21,216 bases of DNA from JBFXEO01 sp050180015 (lineage in GTDB: Bacteria; Bacteroidota; Bacteroidia; Bacteroidales; Tenuifilaceae). A program made the translations under genes and the position numbers. Location: NCBI GenBank assembly GCA_050180015.1, contig JBFXEO010000023.1:1-21216 (forward strand), given 5' to 3'. Of the stretch, positions 8,006 through 15,441 are shown in pieces. Below the pieces are notes generated by a model. It saw only the letters and a program-made list of their open reading frames with translations, did no database searches and was not told the origin of the DNA. The stretch's first letter is position 1. Each line of letters starts with the position of its first letter.

Positions 8006-9946
8006 CTAAAGCATAACCCGGTCTAAATCTTTGGACATTTTATTTATAAGATCGTTAAGCTGGTTTAGCTTACCCAGAATATCATCAACATCTTCCTTTT
8101 GCGAGCTGGGTAAATGGCCTAAATCATCCATCAGCCGTTTGATGGCTATTTTAAGCACTTTGCTCTTGTAAACCTGAATGGCCTTGGGTACTGCACGTTG
8201 CAGAAAATCGGGGTCCTCGTCGCTGGTGGCCTTATGTTTTTCCCAAATTCGGCTTAACTTGTGGCGTGATGATAGTAAATCAACCGCCAGCTGGCTAACC
8301 TGCGGATCTGGGTGATTTATAAAATGCCTATTATCCGGGATTTTATCCTCGGACATCAATCTCCCATACTCGTCGAAAATTTTTTTGAATACCAAATTTT
8401 GAAATTCCAGCTCGTCATTCCGGATTTCCTCAGTTATATATTGCCCTACGGTGATAGTGATTTCCTCGTCATCAAAAGTTTCGGCCGGGTGGCTGTACAG
8501 AATACGATCGCCGTAATTAAGGAGGAAGGCAACTATTTCCTTTTCCTGCTCCTCACAGTATATTCCGGAGATATATGAAGGAAGTTTTGGGGTTTCTTTC
8601 TCTTTAATTTCTCTCGGTTCCCTTTGTACCAGCTGTTCAAATTTCCTTTTACGCAGGTTGGCAACTTCGGCGTAGAGCACATCTTCCTGAATATCCATTA
8701 TTTTGGAACATTCCTTAATGTATATCGACCGGGAAATTGTTTCGGGGATTACGCTTATTGAGCGGACAATATCGTTTATCAGGTTTGCCTTTTGTATGGG
8801 ATCGTTTTGTGCCTCCTCTAGCAGAAGGTGTGCTTTGAATTTGATGAAATCGGCCTCATTTTGCTCGATGTACTGTAAAACCTCCGTTGCGCCGTGATTT
8901 CTGGAAAAGCTGTCGGGATCCTCGCCGTCGGGGAGCAGAACAACCTTTACGTTTAGTCCCTCCTCCAGCACCAGGTCGATACCCCGGAGCGATGCCTTGA
9001 TTCCGGCATAATCACCATCGTAAAGGATTGTTACGTTAGGGGTAAACCGCTTAATCAGCTTAATTTGATCGTGTGTGAGCGATGTTCCCGAGCTGGCCAC
9101 AACATTTTCGATGCCTGCCTGATGTAACGATATTACATCGGTATAGCCTTCAACCAGAAAACATTTATTTTCCTGGGTGATGGCTTTCTTTGCCTGAAAA
9201 AGTCCGTAAAGCACCTCGCTTTTATGGTAAACGTCGCTCTCGGGGCTGTTCAGGTACTTTGCTATTTTCTTGTCGGTTTTCAGGATTCGCCCACCAAAAC
9301 CAATTACCCTTCCGCTAAGGCTGTGAATTGGAAACATAACACGCCCCGTAAACCGGTCGAAAGGGGAACCGTCTTCGCGCGGAATTGTAAGTCCTGTTTT
9401 TACAAGATTTTCGAGTTTATACCCGTCGTGAATGGCTGTACGGGTGAACGCTTCGCGCTGATCGAGGCTATATCCCAGCTGAAATTTTTCAATGGTGTGA
9501 TCGTGGAAACCCCGTTCGCGAAAGTAGGCTAGTCCAATATTTTTACCGTCGGTGTGCTTGTGCAGAATATCGCTAAAGTATCGCTGTGCATAGGCGTTTA
9601 CCACCATTAAGCTTTCACGTTCGTTACGCTGCTCCAGCTCCTCCGGGGTTACCGCTTGTTCAACAACCTCAATATTGTACTTTTTGGCAAGGAACTTTAG
9701 TGCGTCCACATATCCCAAATGTTCATGCTCCATCACAAAGTTTACAACGCTTCCTCCTTTACCGCATCCAAAGCACTTGAAAATTCCCTTGGATGGGCTA
9801 ACGGTAAACGATGGCGTTTTTTCGTTGTGGAACGGGCAGAGTCCAAGGTAATTTACCCCGCGTTTACGCAGGCTAACGTAATCCTGAACTACTTCCAGGA
9901 TATCGGCTGCCGCAATTATCCTAACAACTACGTGTTGATCTATCAT
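8006..9946 (-). CDS. dnaG: DNA primase DnaG
   Basis: This 646-residue primase synthesises the RNA primers for replication together with the DnaB helicase. The N-terminal zinc-binding domain has CPFH (C37, H40) and CFGC (C58, C61), a CHC2-type finger with all four ligands. The catalytic core contains GRVMFPI (201-207), GFGGR (216-220) and YLNSPE (231-236). The TOPRIM residues are Glu266 in LVEGYTD and the D-G-D at 310-312 in LYDGDYAG. The C-terminal third is helical, as expected for the helicase-binding region. It starts at ATG 9946, immediately giving the conserved I-x-x-I-x-x-x-x-D-I-L-E-V-V helix. It is not next to rpoD or rpsU as in the classical macromolecular synthesis operon of Proteobacteria. 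Confidence 0.97.
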   Translation of the reverse strand: MIDQHVVVRIIAAADILEVVQDYVSLRKRGVNYLGLCPFHNEKTPSFTVSPSKGIFKCFGCGKGGSVVNFVMEHEHLGYVDALKFLAKKYNIEVVEQAVTPEELEQRNERESLMVVNAYAQRYFSDILHKHTDGKNIGLAYFRERGFHDHTIEKFQLGYSLDQREAFTRTAIHDGYKLENLVKTGLTIPREDGSPFDRFTGRVMFPIHSLSGRVIGFGGRILKTDKKIAKYLNSPESDVYHKSEVLYGLFQAKKAITQENKCFLVEGYTDVISLHQAGIENVVASSGTSLTHDQIKLIKRFTPNVTILYDGDYAGIKASLRGIDLVLEEGLNVKVVLLPDGEDPDSFSRNHGATEVLQYIEQNEADFIKFKAHLLLEEAQNDPIQKANLINDIVRSISVIPETISRSIYIKECSKIMDIQEDVLYAEVANLRKRKFEQLVQREPREIKEKETPKLPSYISGIYCEEQEKEIVAFLLNYGDRILYSHPAETFDDEEITITVGQYITEEIRNDELEFQNLVFKKIFDEYGRLMSEDKIPDNRHFINHPDPQVSQLAVDLLSSRHKLSRIWEKHKATSDEDPDFLQRAVPKAIQVYKSKVLKIAIKRLMDDLGHLPSSQKEDVDDILGKLNQLNDLINKMSKDLDRVML

Positions 9947-10014
9947 GTTTTTTTACAGTTCCAGGTAAAAAATACAAGGAAGGGCGTTAACACCTTGAGT
10001 ATTTAAGAGTGCCC

Positions 10015-10039
10015 GAATAGTTGGTAAAGATAACTATTC
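10015..10039. repeat. 8 bp perfect inverted repeat upstream of dnaG
   Basis: GAATAGTT (10015-10022) and its exact complement AACTATTC (10032-10039) flank 9 bp. The spacer and right arm include a minus-strand TATCTTTA (10025-10032), near the TAnnTTTG consensus. No T-tract follows on either strand, so an intrinsic terminator is unlikely. It may be a regulatory site in the 124 bp gap between the sensor phosphatase stop and the dnaG start. Confidence 0.4.
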
Positions 10040-10070
10040 TGGAAGAATTTTAGCCTATTGGGGTTACCCG

Positions 10071-13000
10071 CTACACCCGGATTCCCATTACTAGTATATC
10101 GTCGAGCTGGTCGTGAGGCCCCATCCATTGGTCTATTGTGTTATCCAGAATTGTTTTCTGCTCATCCATTTTTTTTGCTGATATTTTTTTGAGCAACTCC
10201 TTAAAATTTTTGGACATAAACTTTCTGTTGTCCTCGCCCCCAAACTGATCGATAAAACCATCGGAAAACATGTATAAACAATCATTTTTTTGCAGGGTGA
10301 TTTCGTGTAGGGTGAAGGATTCCTTCTCGCTGATATGAATGCCAACGGGCATTTTGTCGGCTTTATACTCCTGAAGCTCCGAGTTCCGGAATAAATATAG
10401 GGGGTTATATGCCCCTGCAAACATCAAGGTTTGAGCGTTGAGGTCTATAACGCTTAGCGCTATATCCATTCCATCCTTTGCCTCGTGCTCTCTACCTTCC
10501 TGCGATAGTGCTGTTTTAAGGTTGGCCCTTAGCTGGTTGAGCAGTATATGCGGACGAATATCGTCGGTGTTTTTAACAATTTCAGTTAATAGGGTTATTC
10601 CCAGCAAGCTCATAAATGCTCCCGGTACGCCATGCCCCGTGCAATCGGCAGCCGTTACAATAATTTTACCATCCTTGTGGGTCATCCAGTAAAAGTCACC
10701 ACTGACAATATCGCGGGGTTTAAGTAAAATAAAGTAATCGTTAAGAATACTGTCGGTTTTTTCTTTGCTTGGCATCACGGCATTCTGGATACGCCTGGCA
10801 TACGAAATGCTTTTGATAATATCCTGATTTTGCGAGATAATCTGATCGCGCTGGGCGGTTATCTCATCGCGCTGCGCCTCTATTTCCTCCTTTTGCTGTA
10901 AAATTTCCTCGTTTCTGGTTTTAAGTTCGTCGCGTTGCTGTTCAATGGAAACTTTTTGTTCCTCGATGGTCTTGGTTCTTTCCTTAACTTTTTCTTCAAG
11001 AATTTGTTTTTCCCGGACCAACTTACGCTCTCTAATCCTGATTAAAAGCGTAACCAGTGCAATGGTAACTGCAGCAACAACTAGGTAAAACCAAATTGTT
11101 TGGTAAAACGGAGGCGTTATGCTAAACGGGTATTCATGTATTTCGCTAATATTACCCATTGCATCGCGTACCCGGAATTGCAGAATATGGTTTCCCGGGG
11201 GGAAAAACGGAAAATCTTTTTCGGGGGTATCGCCCCAGTCTGTCCAGTCGGACATAATCCCTTCAAGCTTATACTGGTACTCAATGGCTTTTTCTTTCAG
11301 GTAGAAAGGGGCTCCCAGCTTAATTTTAAACGCATTGTTGGTTGGCTCCAGCTTAACGTAATTAGTGTTTAGGCTATTCCCTGCCCTATCAATTATTTGC
11401 TTAATGTACAGGTTGATACTATCAATTGTATCGTTACTCATTGTTGGCGTTAGCCTGTAGAGCTGGTTATAGCCGTTTACGGCCCAAACCTCGTTGCTAT
11501 CGGTATAGTTTACGTAGTTTACGCGATCCAGCAATCCTAAGTATTTCGCTATTCTTTGGTTTGGAACATTCGTGGGGTAATCAGTCCAATGATTTCCGGC
11601 TCTAAGCCAGGTACGTCCGGCATCGGAGAAGAAGGCCTTATAGTTTCCCTGCATTGGGAATTTTTGGGAAACTCCAACGCTATCGCCCTGGGTATAGTAG
11701 GTAAAAATTTGGGTGGGTGTTACCACTAAAATATCGTTATCTGCCCTACGTACAACCGGAGAAGTTATATTGTTACTGCCCGTAGGAACTAACTTTACCG
11801 TTGTATTTCCGGGATTGGCAATGTCAACCCGGTAAATTTTATAGTCTGTGCCAATCAGCAGGGTGGATGCAGATAATTCTACAGTAGAGGTTACCCGCTC
11901 GTTTGGGAGGGTGGCAATTACGCTGGGGGTCCATGTATTATTTTTGTTGATAACCGAATAAAGCGTTTCCCATGTGCCCACAAAAATGGTATTCTTATTG
12001 AGAATACCAGAGTTTAAGCTGTAAACATAGCTATTCCCGATAACAGTGGAAAGTTTACCGGAATTGAGACAGTACAGACCCGTACTCGACGCCGCTAGCA
12101 GGTCTCCGTCCCATGCCAGCAGTTGACTTACCTTGCCATTTATGCCGGTTACTTTTTCGTAGCTAAAATCGATAGAAATCAGCTGCTGTACACGTCGCCT
12201 GTTGATTGCCTTTTGGTTGGCAGATTGTTCGTTGTTGGTTTTCTGCAGCGGTTGAGCCTCCTGAAGGGGGTGCCCTGCTCTTTCCCGTCCGAATATCCTC
12301 GAAAGTAACCCTTTTTTTTCGGTTGATTTTTTAGCGTCTGTACTTTCGTCGGTTTTTAAGGCCGATACCTTTCGTTCAATTATTCCGGGTGTTTCAACGG
12401 TTGGCCTTCCGGAATATTTTTTTGACTCTACAAGTTTGTAAAGTCCATCGCTTGTTCCCAGAAATAGCCCCTTGTCGAACTTTGCAACGGAAAGGATATT
12501 CCCGTTTAGCCCCGAAATGTGCTGGAATGAGTTAATGGGGATGCTCAGGTCAACACGGGAAATACCCATTCCATGAATAAGCCATAGTCCCCCTTGCCGG
12601 TCCCGCCCCATGGCGGTTACCTCATCATCGGGTAATCCGTTGGAATAGTTGATTATATGTTGGGTTTCGCCACTCTCGCCAGTTACAATTATACATCCTC
12701 CAATAAGGGTCGAAAGGGCAATGGATTTTGGATTTAATGAAATTCCACTTGTTAGAAGGCTGGCATCAATATATTTCTGGTCTTTTAAAAATATTGGCGT
12801 TAAGCTTTTCCCGTCGAAACGGTAAATTTTATTTGAACTTGTTCCGAATATCTGGAATTTGTTATGGCTGAAGCTAAAAAGGAACTCCTCTTTTGGGGCA
12901 AGGCTTATGGGTATGGAGGTTTCGTCGCGTTTGCTTACCTGGTATATCAACCTTTTGTTTTTAACCACAAACAATTTTTCACCTACGTTGAATATATCGG

Positions 13001-13496
13001 TAACAAGCTGCGAGCTATCCTTTTCGATGAGGTAGGGTTCAACTTTGTAGGGTTCAACCCGCCGAACCCGGTAAATTCCATTAACTCCGGTAGCATATAA
13101 GCTATTGTTGAAATGGTGGAATTGGTAAAAAAGGTCGGTACCCGTTTCGTTTACTGCAACGTAAACATTTACGCCTTTCAGGTTCTTTTTGAAATAGCCA
13201 ACCGTTTGGTCGCCACATATAAAAAGATTATCGATAAAAGCCATTGCCACGGGTTGCCCTGTAACCGGAAGGCGTTCCCAGCTGTACCCATCGAAGCTGA
13301 ATACCCCGTACTGGTTGAGCACATACATGGTATTATTATCGCCTTGAATAATCTGGTAATTCTGCGGACTCATGTTTACCGGTAGGGTGTAGTTGGTTAT
13401 AAATGGAATCCCTTTTTGTGCAATCCCCAAAATGTTCTGTAGAACAAGGATAACGAGTGCTATACATTTCAAAACGGAAGAGTTAATGGGTCTCAT
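10071..13496 (-). CDS. Y_Y_Y-domain sensor with SpoIIE-type PP2C phosphatase output
   Basis: This encodes 1141 residues from MRPINSSVLK; the frame opens at 13553, but this start begins a signal peptide ending near LGIAQ (residue 27). Residues 30-700 look like a propeller sensor (repeated G-x-x-x-L-W/Y, GLYKL, GLYCL). Residues about 722-793 form a Y_Y_Y-type domain (IEYQYKLEG, FPPGNHILQFRVRD). One transmembrane helix lies at about 800-820. A long coiled coil (822-895) follows, with heptads such as IEAQRDE and ITAQRDQ encoded by 21 bp DNA repeats near 10840-10880. The SpoIIE/PP2C domain spans 915-1141, with metal-binding Asp in SGDFYW (934), AADCTGHG (951), FSDG (1079) and DDIL. It is likely an inner-membrane protein that turns a periplasmic signal into Ser/Thr dephosphorylation. 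Residues about 363-435 form a basic, low-complexity insertion. Confidence 0.93.
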   Translation of the reverse strand: MRPINSSVLKCIALVILVLQNILGIAQKGIPFITNYTLPVNMSPQNYQIIQGDNNTMYVLNQYGVFSFDGYSWERLPVTGQPVAMAFIDNLFICGDQTVGYFKKNLKGVNVYVAVNETGTDLFYQFHHFNNSLYATGVNGIYRVRRVEPYKVEPYLIEKDSSQLVTDIFNVGEKLFVVKNKRLIYQVSKRDETSIPISLAPKEEFLFSFSHNKFQIFGTSSNKIYRFDGKSLTPIFLKDQKYIDASLLTSGISLNPKSIALSTLIGGCIIVTGESGETQHIINYSNGLPDDEVTAMGRDRQGGLWLIHGMGISRVDLSIPINSFQHISGLNGNILSVAKFDKGLFLGTSDGLYKLVESKKYSGRPTVETPGIIERKVSALKTDESTDAKKSTEKKGLLSRIFGRERAGHPLQEAQPLQKTNNEQSANQKAINRRRVQQLISIDFSYEKVTGINGKVSQLLAWDGDLLAASSTGLYCLNSGKLSTVIGNSYVYSLNSGILNKNTIFVGTWETLYSVINKNNTWTPSVIATLPNERVTSTVELSASTLLIGTDYKIYRVDIANPGNTTVKLVPTGSNNITSPVVRRADNDILVVTPTQIFTYYTQGDSVGVSQKFPMQGNYKAFFSDAGRTWLRAGNHWTDYPTNVPNQRIAKYLGLLDRVNYVNYTDSNEVWAVNGYNQLYRLTPTMSNDTIDSINLYIKQIIDRAGNSLNTNYVKLEPTNNAFKIKLGAPFYLKEKAIEYQYKLEGIMSDWTDWGDTPEKDFPFFPPGNHILQFRVRDAMGNISEIHEYPFSITPPFYQTIWFYLVVAAVTIALVTLLIRIRERKLVREKQILEEKVKERTKTIEEQKVSIEQQRDELKTRNEEILQQKEEIEAQRDEITAQRDQIISQNQDIIKSISYARRIQNAVMPSKEKTDSILNDYFILLKPRDIVSGDFYWMTHKDGKIIVTAADCTGHGVPGAFMSLLGITLLTEIVKNTDDIRPHILLNQLRANLKTALSQEGREHEAKDGMDIALSVIDLNAQTLMFAGAYNPLYLFRNSELQEYKADKMPVGIHISEKESFTLHEITLQKNDCLYMFSDGFIDQFGGEDNRKFMSKNFKELLKKISAKKMDEQKTILDNTIDQWMGPHDQLDDILVMGIRV

Positions 13497-13589
13497 TGCT
13501 ATAAAATTTAGATGACTTTTACACGGTATAAATAAAAGATTACCCCTACTCACGGGGAAATTTCATAAGTATTCGGTAGTAACAAGTTA

Positions 13590-13638
13590 CAAAAAATGAA
13601 AAATTGTAGCCTTAAAATAAGATTTATTTTGGAGGCTA
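13590..13638 (-). terminator. Possible minus-strand terminator
   Basis: TAGCCT (13607-13612) pairs with AGGCTA (13633-13638), and AAAATAA (13614-13620) pairs with TTATTTT (13624-13630), with a small internal loop. The minus-strand sequence beyond the stem reads CAATTTTTCATTTTTTG. It could end transcripts of the purD-led operon, but it lies about 250 bp past the last stop and the stem is AT-rich. Confidence 0.4.
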
Positions 13639-13723
13639 ATATTCCATTCTACCGGTAAGATTGAAAAAACAAAGGATGTAGAAGGATAACCCGCTGTGAG
13701 ATGTCGAAATAAATTGTAAGTTC

Positions 13724-13746
13724 TCATCCTGGGCGAAGCGAAGGAT
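13724..13746. repeat. REP-like dispersed intergenic repeat
   Basis: The string TCATCCTGGGCGAAGCGAAG followed by GAT closely matches a motif often seen repeated in intergenic DNA of Bacteroidota and other bacteria (TCATCCTGAGCGAAGCGAAG). The ends ATCCT and AGGAT are complementary and can form a short hairpin. Only one copy is visible in this window, so the repeat status comes from general knowledge and not from the window. Confidence 0.5.
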
Positions 13747-13785
13747 TTATTTGCCTGTAAAATACAGAAAAAATACTGAGATCAT

Positions 13786-13799
13786 AGCGGTTAACCGCT
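13786..13799. repeat. 14 bp perfect palindrome
   Basis: AGCGGTTAACCGCT is fully self-complementary and stops exactly at its ends. It lies between the REP-like repeat and the exonuclease stop. It could be a protein-binding site or part of a larger mobile repeat. Confidence 0.45.
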
Positions 13800-13816
13800 T
13801 ATTATCCGGATGATTC

Positions 13817-13840
13817 TTATCAATCGTTGGGAATTGATAA
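13817..13840. repeat. 8 bp inverted repeat with 8 nt loop
   Basis: TTATCAAT (13817-13824) is mirrored by ATTGATAA (13833-13840). The arms extend with a GATT/AATC pairing after a 2 nt bulge. It lies 51 bp beyond the exonuclease stop. No T-tract follows, so it is not a clear terminator; it may be a mRNA 3' stabilising stem. Confidence 0.4.
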
Positions 13841-13890
13841 TCAAGGGGAGGTAAAGAATACCCCAATAAAACAATCTACGAAAGGCCTGG

Positions 13891-14403
13891 TTAAAATATA
13901 AGCTGCCCTTGTGTTTTGGCAAGCAACAGCTCCAGGAGTTGGGTTGTGGCATAGGCATCGCCAGCAGCGCGATGACGGTTATTGACAGTTATGCCTAAGT
14001 TTTGACATAGCACTCCCAGGCTGTAGGAGCCCATTCCGGGCAATACTTTCCTGCTCGTTCGAACGGTACAAAGTGTTTTCCGTTGGTAATCGTAACCAAG
14101 CCGTTTAAACTCTGATTGAATAAAGCCATAGTCAAAAGGAGCGTTATGCGCCACAACTACTTTTCCTTCAGTCATCGTTACAATTTGTTTGGCTACTTCG
14201 TAAAACCTGGGAGCGTTAGCAACCATTTCGTTGGTAATACCTGTGAGCCGGGTAATGAATGGTGGAATGTAAACCTCGGGGTTGATAAGCGTGGAGAATT
14301 CATCCACAATTCTGGTTCCATCGTGAATGTATATGGCAATCTCGGTGATTCTATCAATTTTGGCCCTTCCGCCGGATGTTTCAATGTCGAGAACAGCATA
14401 CAT
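13891..14403 (-). CDS. DEDDh 3'-5' exonuclease (DnaQ-like)
   Basis: This 170-residue protein is a complete stand-alone RNase T/DnaQ-type exonuclease domain. All five catalytic positions are visible: Asp6 and Glu8 in DIET, Asp91 in HNAPFD, His144 and Asp149 in HRAAGDA. The LTGIT motif (53-57) is also typical. It would remove nucleotides from DNA 3' ends, either as a proofreading-like subunit or in repair. Many Bacteroidota homologues are longer, fused to a GIY-YIG nuclease domain. Here the stop is followed by no extension in any frame, so this is a short form. It is the last gene of a likely operon with purD and the DUF6427-type gene (20 bp gap upstream). Confidence 0.92.
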   Translation of the reverse strand: MYAVLDIETSGGRAKIDRITEIAIYIHDGTRIVDEFSTLINPEVYIPPFITRLTGITNEMVANAPRFYEVAKQIVTMTEGKVVVAHNAPFDYGFIQSEFKRLGYDYQRKTLCTVRTSRKVLPGMGSYSLGVLCQNLGITVNNRHRAAGDAYATTQLLELLLAKTQGQLIF

Positions 14404-14423
14404 ATCAACCTAAAACTTTAAAA

Positions 14424-15416
14424 TTACCCCAGGGGGAAAATTTGGATTACCAAAACTGCAACGAACAGAAGAATGAATAGTACCTCGGGCCAAAATTTCC
14501 CCTTAGCGCTCGAAAAGTAGCTGGTAAGCTGATAGCTTAGCGGTATGGCACCAATGTATGCAATTTCGTAGGAGCAGGTTGGTATTACTACAAAAGAAAA
14601 AGCGCAGAGCAGCAGTAGCCATAATAATATATTTTGATACTTACGTACACTAATTTTTTGGGCGGACATGCTGGGAATAAGGTATAGTAATGCTACCAGG
14701 GTAGGAATGCCAATCAGAATGGTGAATACGATAGGCATAGATTCAGCTATAGACGATGTTGTACCGGTGATCAAATTATTTTTAACCATGTTAACCAAGG
14801 CCGAGATGTCTATATCTAACCAGTAATAGGTAAATATTAGAAAACCCCACGGTACAGTAATCCCCAGAATTGAAACAATCCACTCGCGGGCATTAAATGG
14901 GCGTAGCATAGATAATCCTATAAATAGTATTGAGTACATAACGCCTGCCGGTGCATAAAATAATGATGCAATTCCCAGCATAAGCCCTGCACGAAATAGG
15001 TTATCCAAAGGATTCTCTTTCTGGTAGCTTGTAAAAATATGATTTAAGGCGATGATAATGAATAAACTGGCAAAAATAGCCGGGTTAATTCTTTGAACAG
15101 GAATAAATGCCGACGAAACAACTATAAATACTAAAATGGGCAGATAAGTTCTCTGTTTTATTATGATGAATTTGCCATTTATGTGTAATAGGTAAAATGT
15201 AATCGTAACCACTAACAGAACGGTTATTACCCTGGAGTAAAAAGTGGCCGGTGAAATTAACTTTACTGCCAGCGAGTATAAGGGCATACTAATACTGTCG
15301 AATATAAAGGGGTAGGTTAGCCCCCTAATAAATGTTCTGAGCCATATTGCAACCAGAATGGCCAGAATAGTAATAACCACAATTAAATGAGATTTTCGGA
15401 AAAATTTAAGTAGCAT
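14424..15416 (-). CDS. DUF6427-type polytopic membrane protein
   Basis: This encodes 330 residues from MLLKFFRKSH. An earlier start at 15455 would overlap purD by 14 bp, and the chosen start gives the family-like M-L-x-x-F-F-x-K-S opening. About eight to ten hydrophobic segments span the whole length, including 11-29, 64-78, 92-105, 113-126, 144-170, 180-200, 229-249, 262-280 and 310-328. Conserved-looking loops include RINPAIFASLF (109-119) and RPFNAREW (172-179), which I associate with DUF6427 of Bacteroidota. Function is unknown; the multi-pass architecture vaguely recalls GT-C enzymes but no catalytic Asp motif is evident. It lies 25 bp after purD and 20 bp before the exonuclease, so it is very likely co-transcribed with both. 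Confidence 0.8.
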   Translation of the reverse strand: MLLKFFRKSHLIVVITILAILVAIWLRTFIRGLTYPFIFDSISMPLYSLAVKLISPATFYSRVITVLLVVTITFYLLHINGKFIIIKQRTYLPILVFIVVSSAFIPVQRINPAIFASLFIIIALNHIFTSYQKENPLDNLFRAGLMLGIASLFYAPAGVMYSILFIGLSMLRPFNAREWIVSILGITVPWGFLIFTYYWLDIDISALVNMVKNNLITGTTSSIAESMPIVFTILIGIPTLVALLYLIPSMSAQKISVRKYQNILLWLLLLCAFSFVVIPTCSYEIAYIGAIPLSYQLTSYFSSAKGKFWPEVLFILLFVAVLVIQIFPLG

Positions 15417-15441
15417 GTTATTCTGATACGTTGAGTTGGTA

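Larger units (their letters stand above)
13497..13890. other. 394 bp intergenic region without a gene
   Basis: No open frame here has coding character. The stretch holds a stem-loop with a T-rich minus-strand flank (13590-13638), a REP-like dispersed repeat (13724-13746), a 14 bp palindrome (13786-13799) and an 8 bp inverted repeat (13817-13840). It separates the 3' end of the purD-led operon from the start of the sensor phosphatase gene, both transcribed leftward. A short GC-rich hairpin (CCCC and GGGG around 13543-13557) lies in the probable leader of the phosphatase gene. Confidence 0.7.

Noticed and set aside
7973..8008. TAGGCA/TGCCTA inverted repeat as a dnaG terminator
   Set aside because: The arms are only 6 bp, the loop is 24 nt and no T-tract follows on the minus strand. 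The TTACACTGTAA inside it is short enough to be chance.
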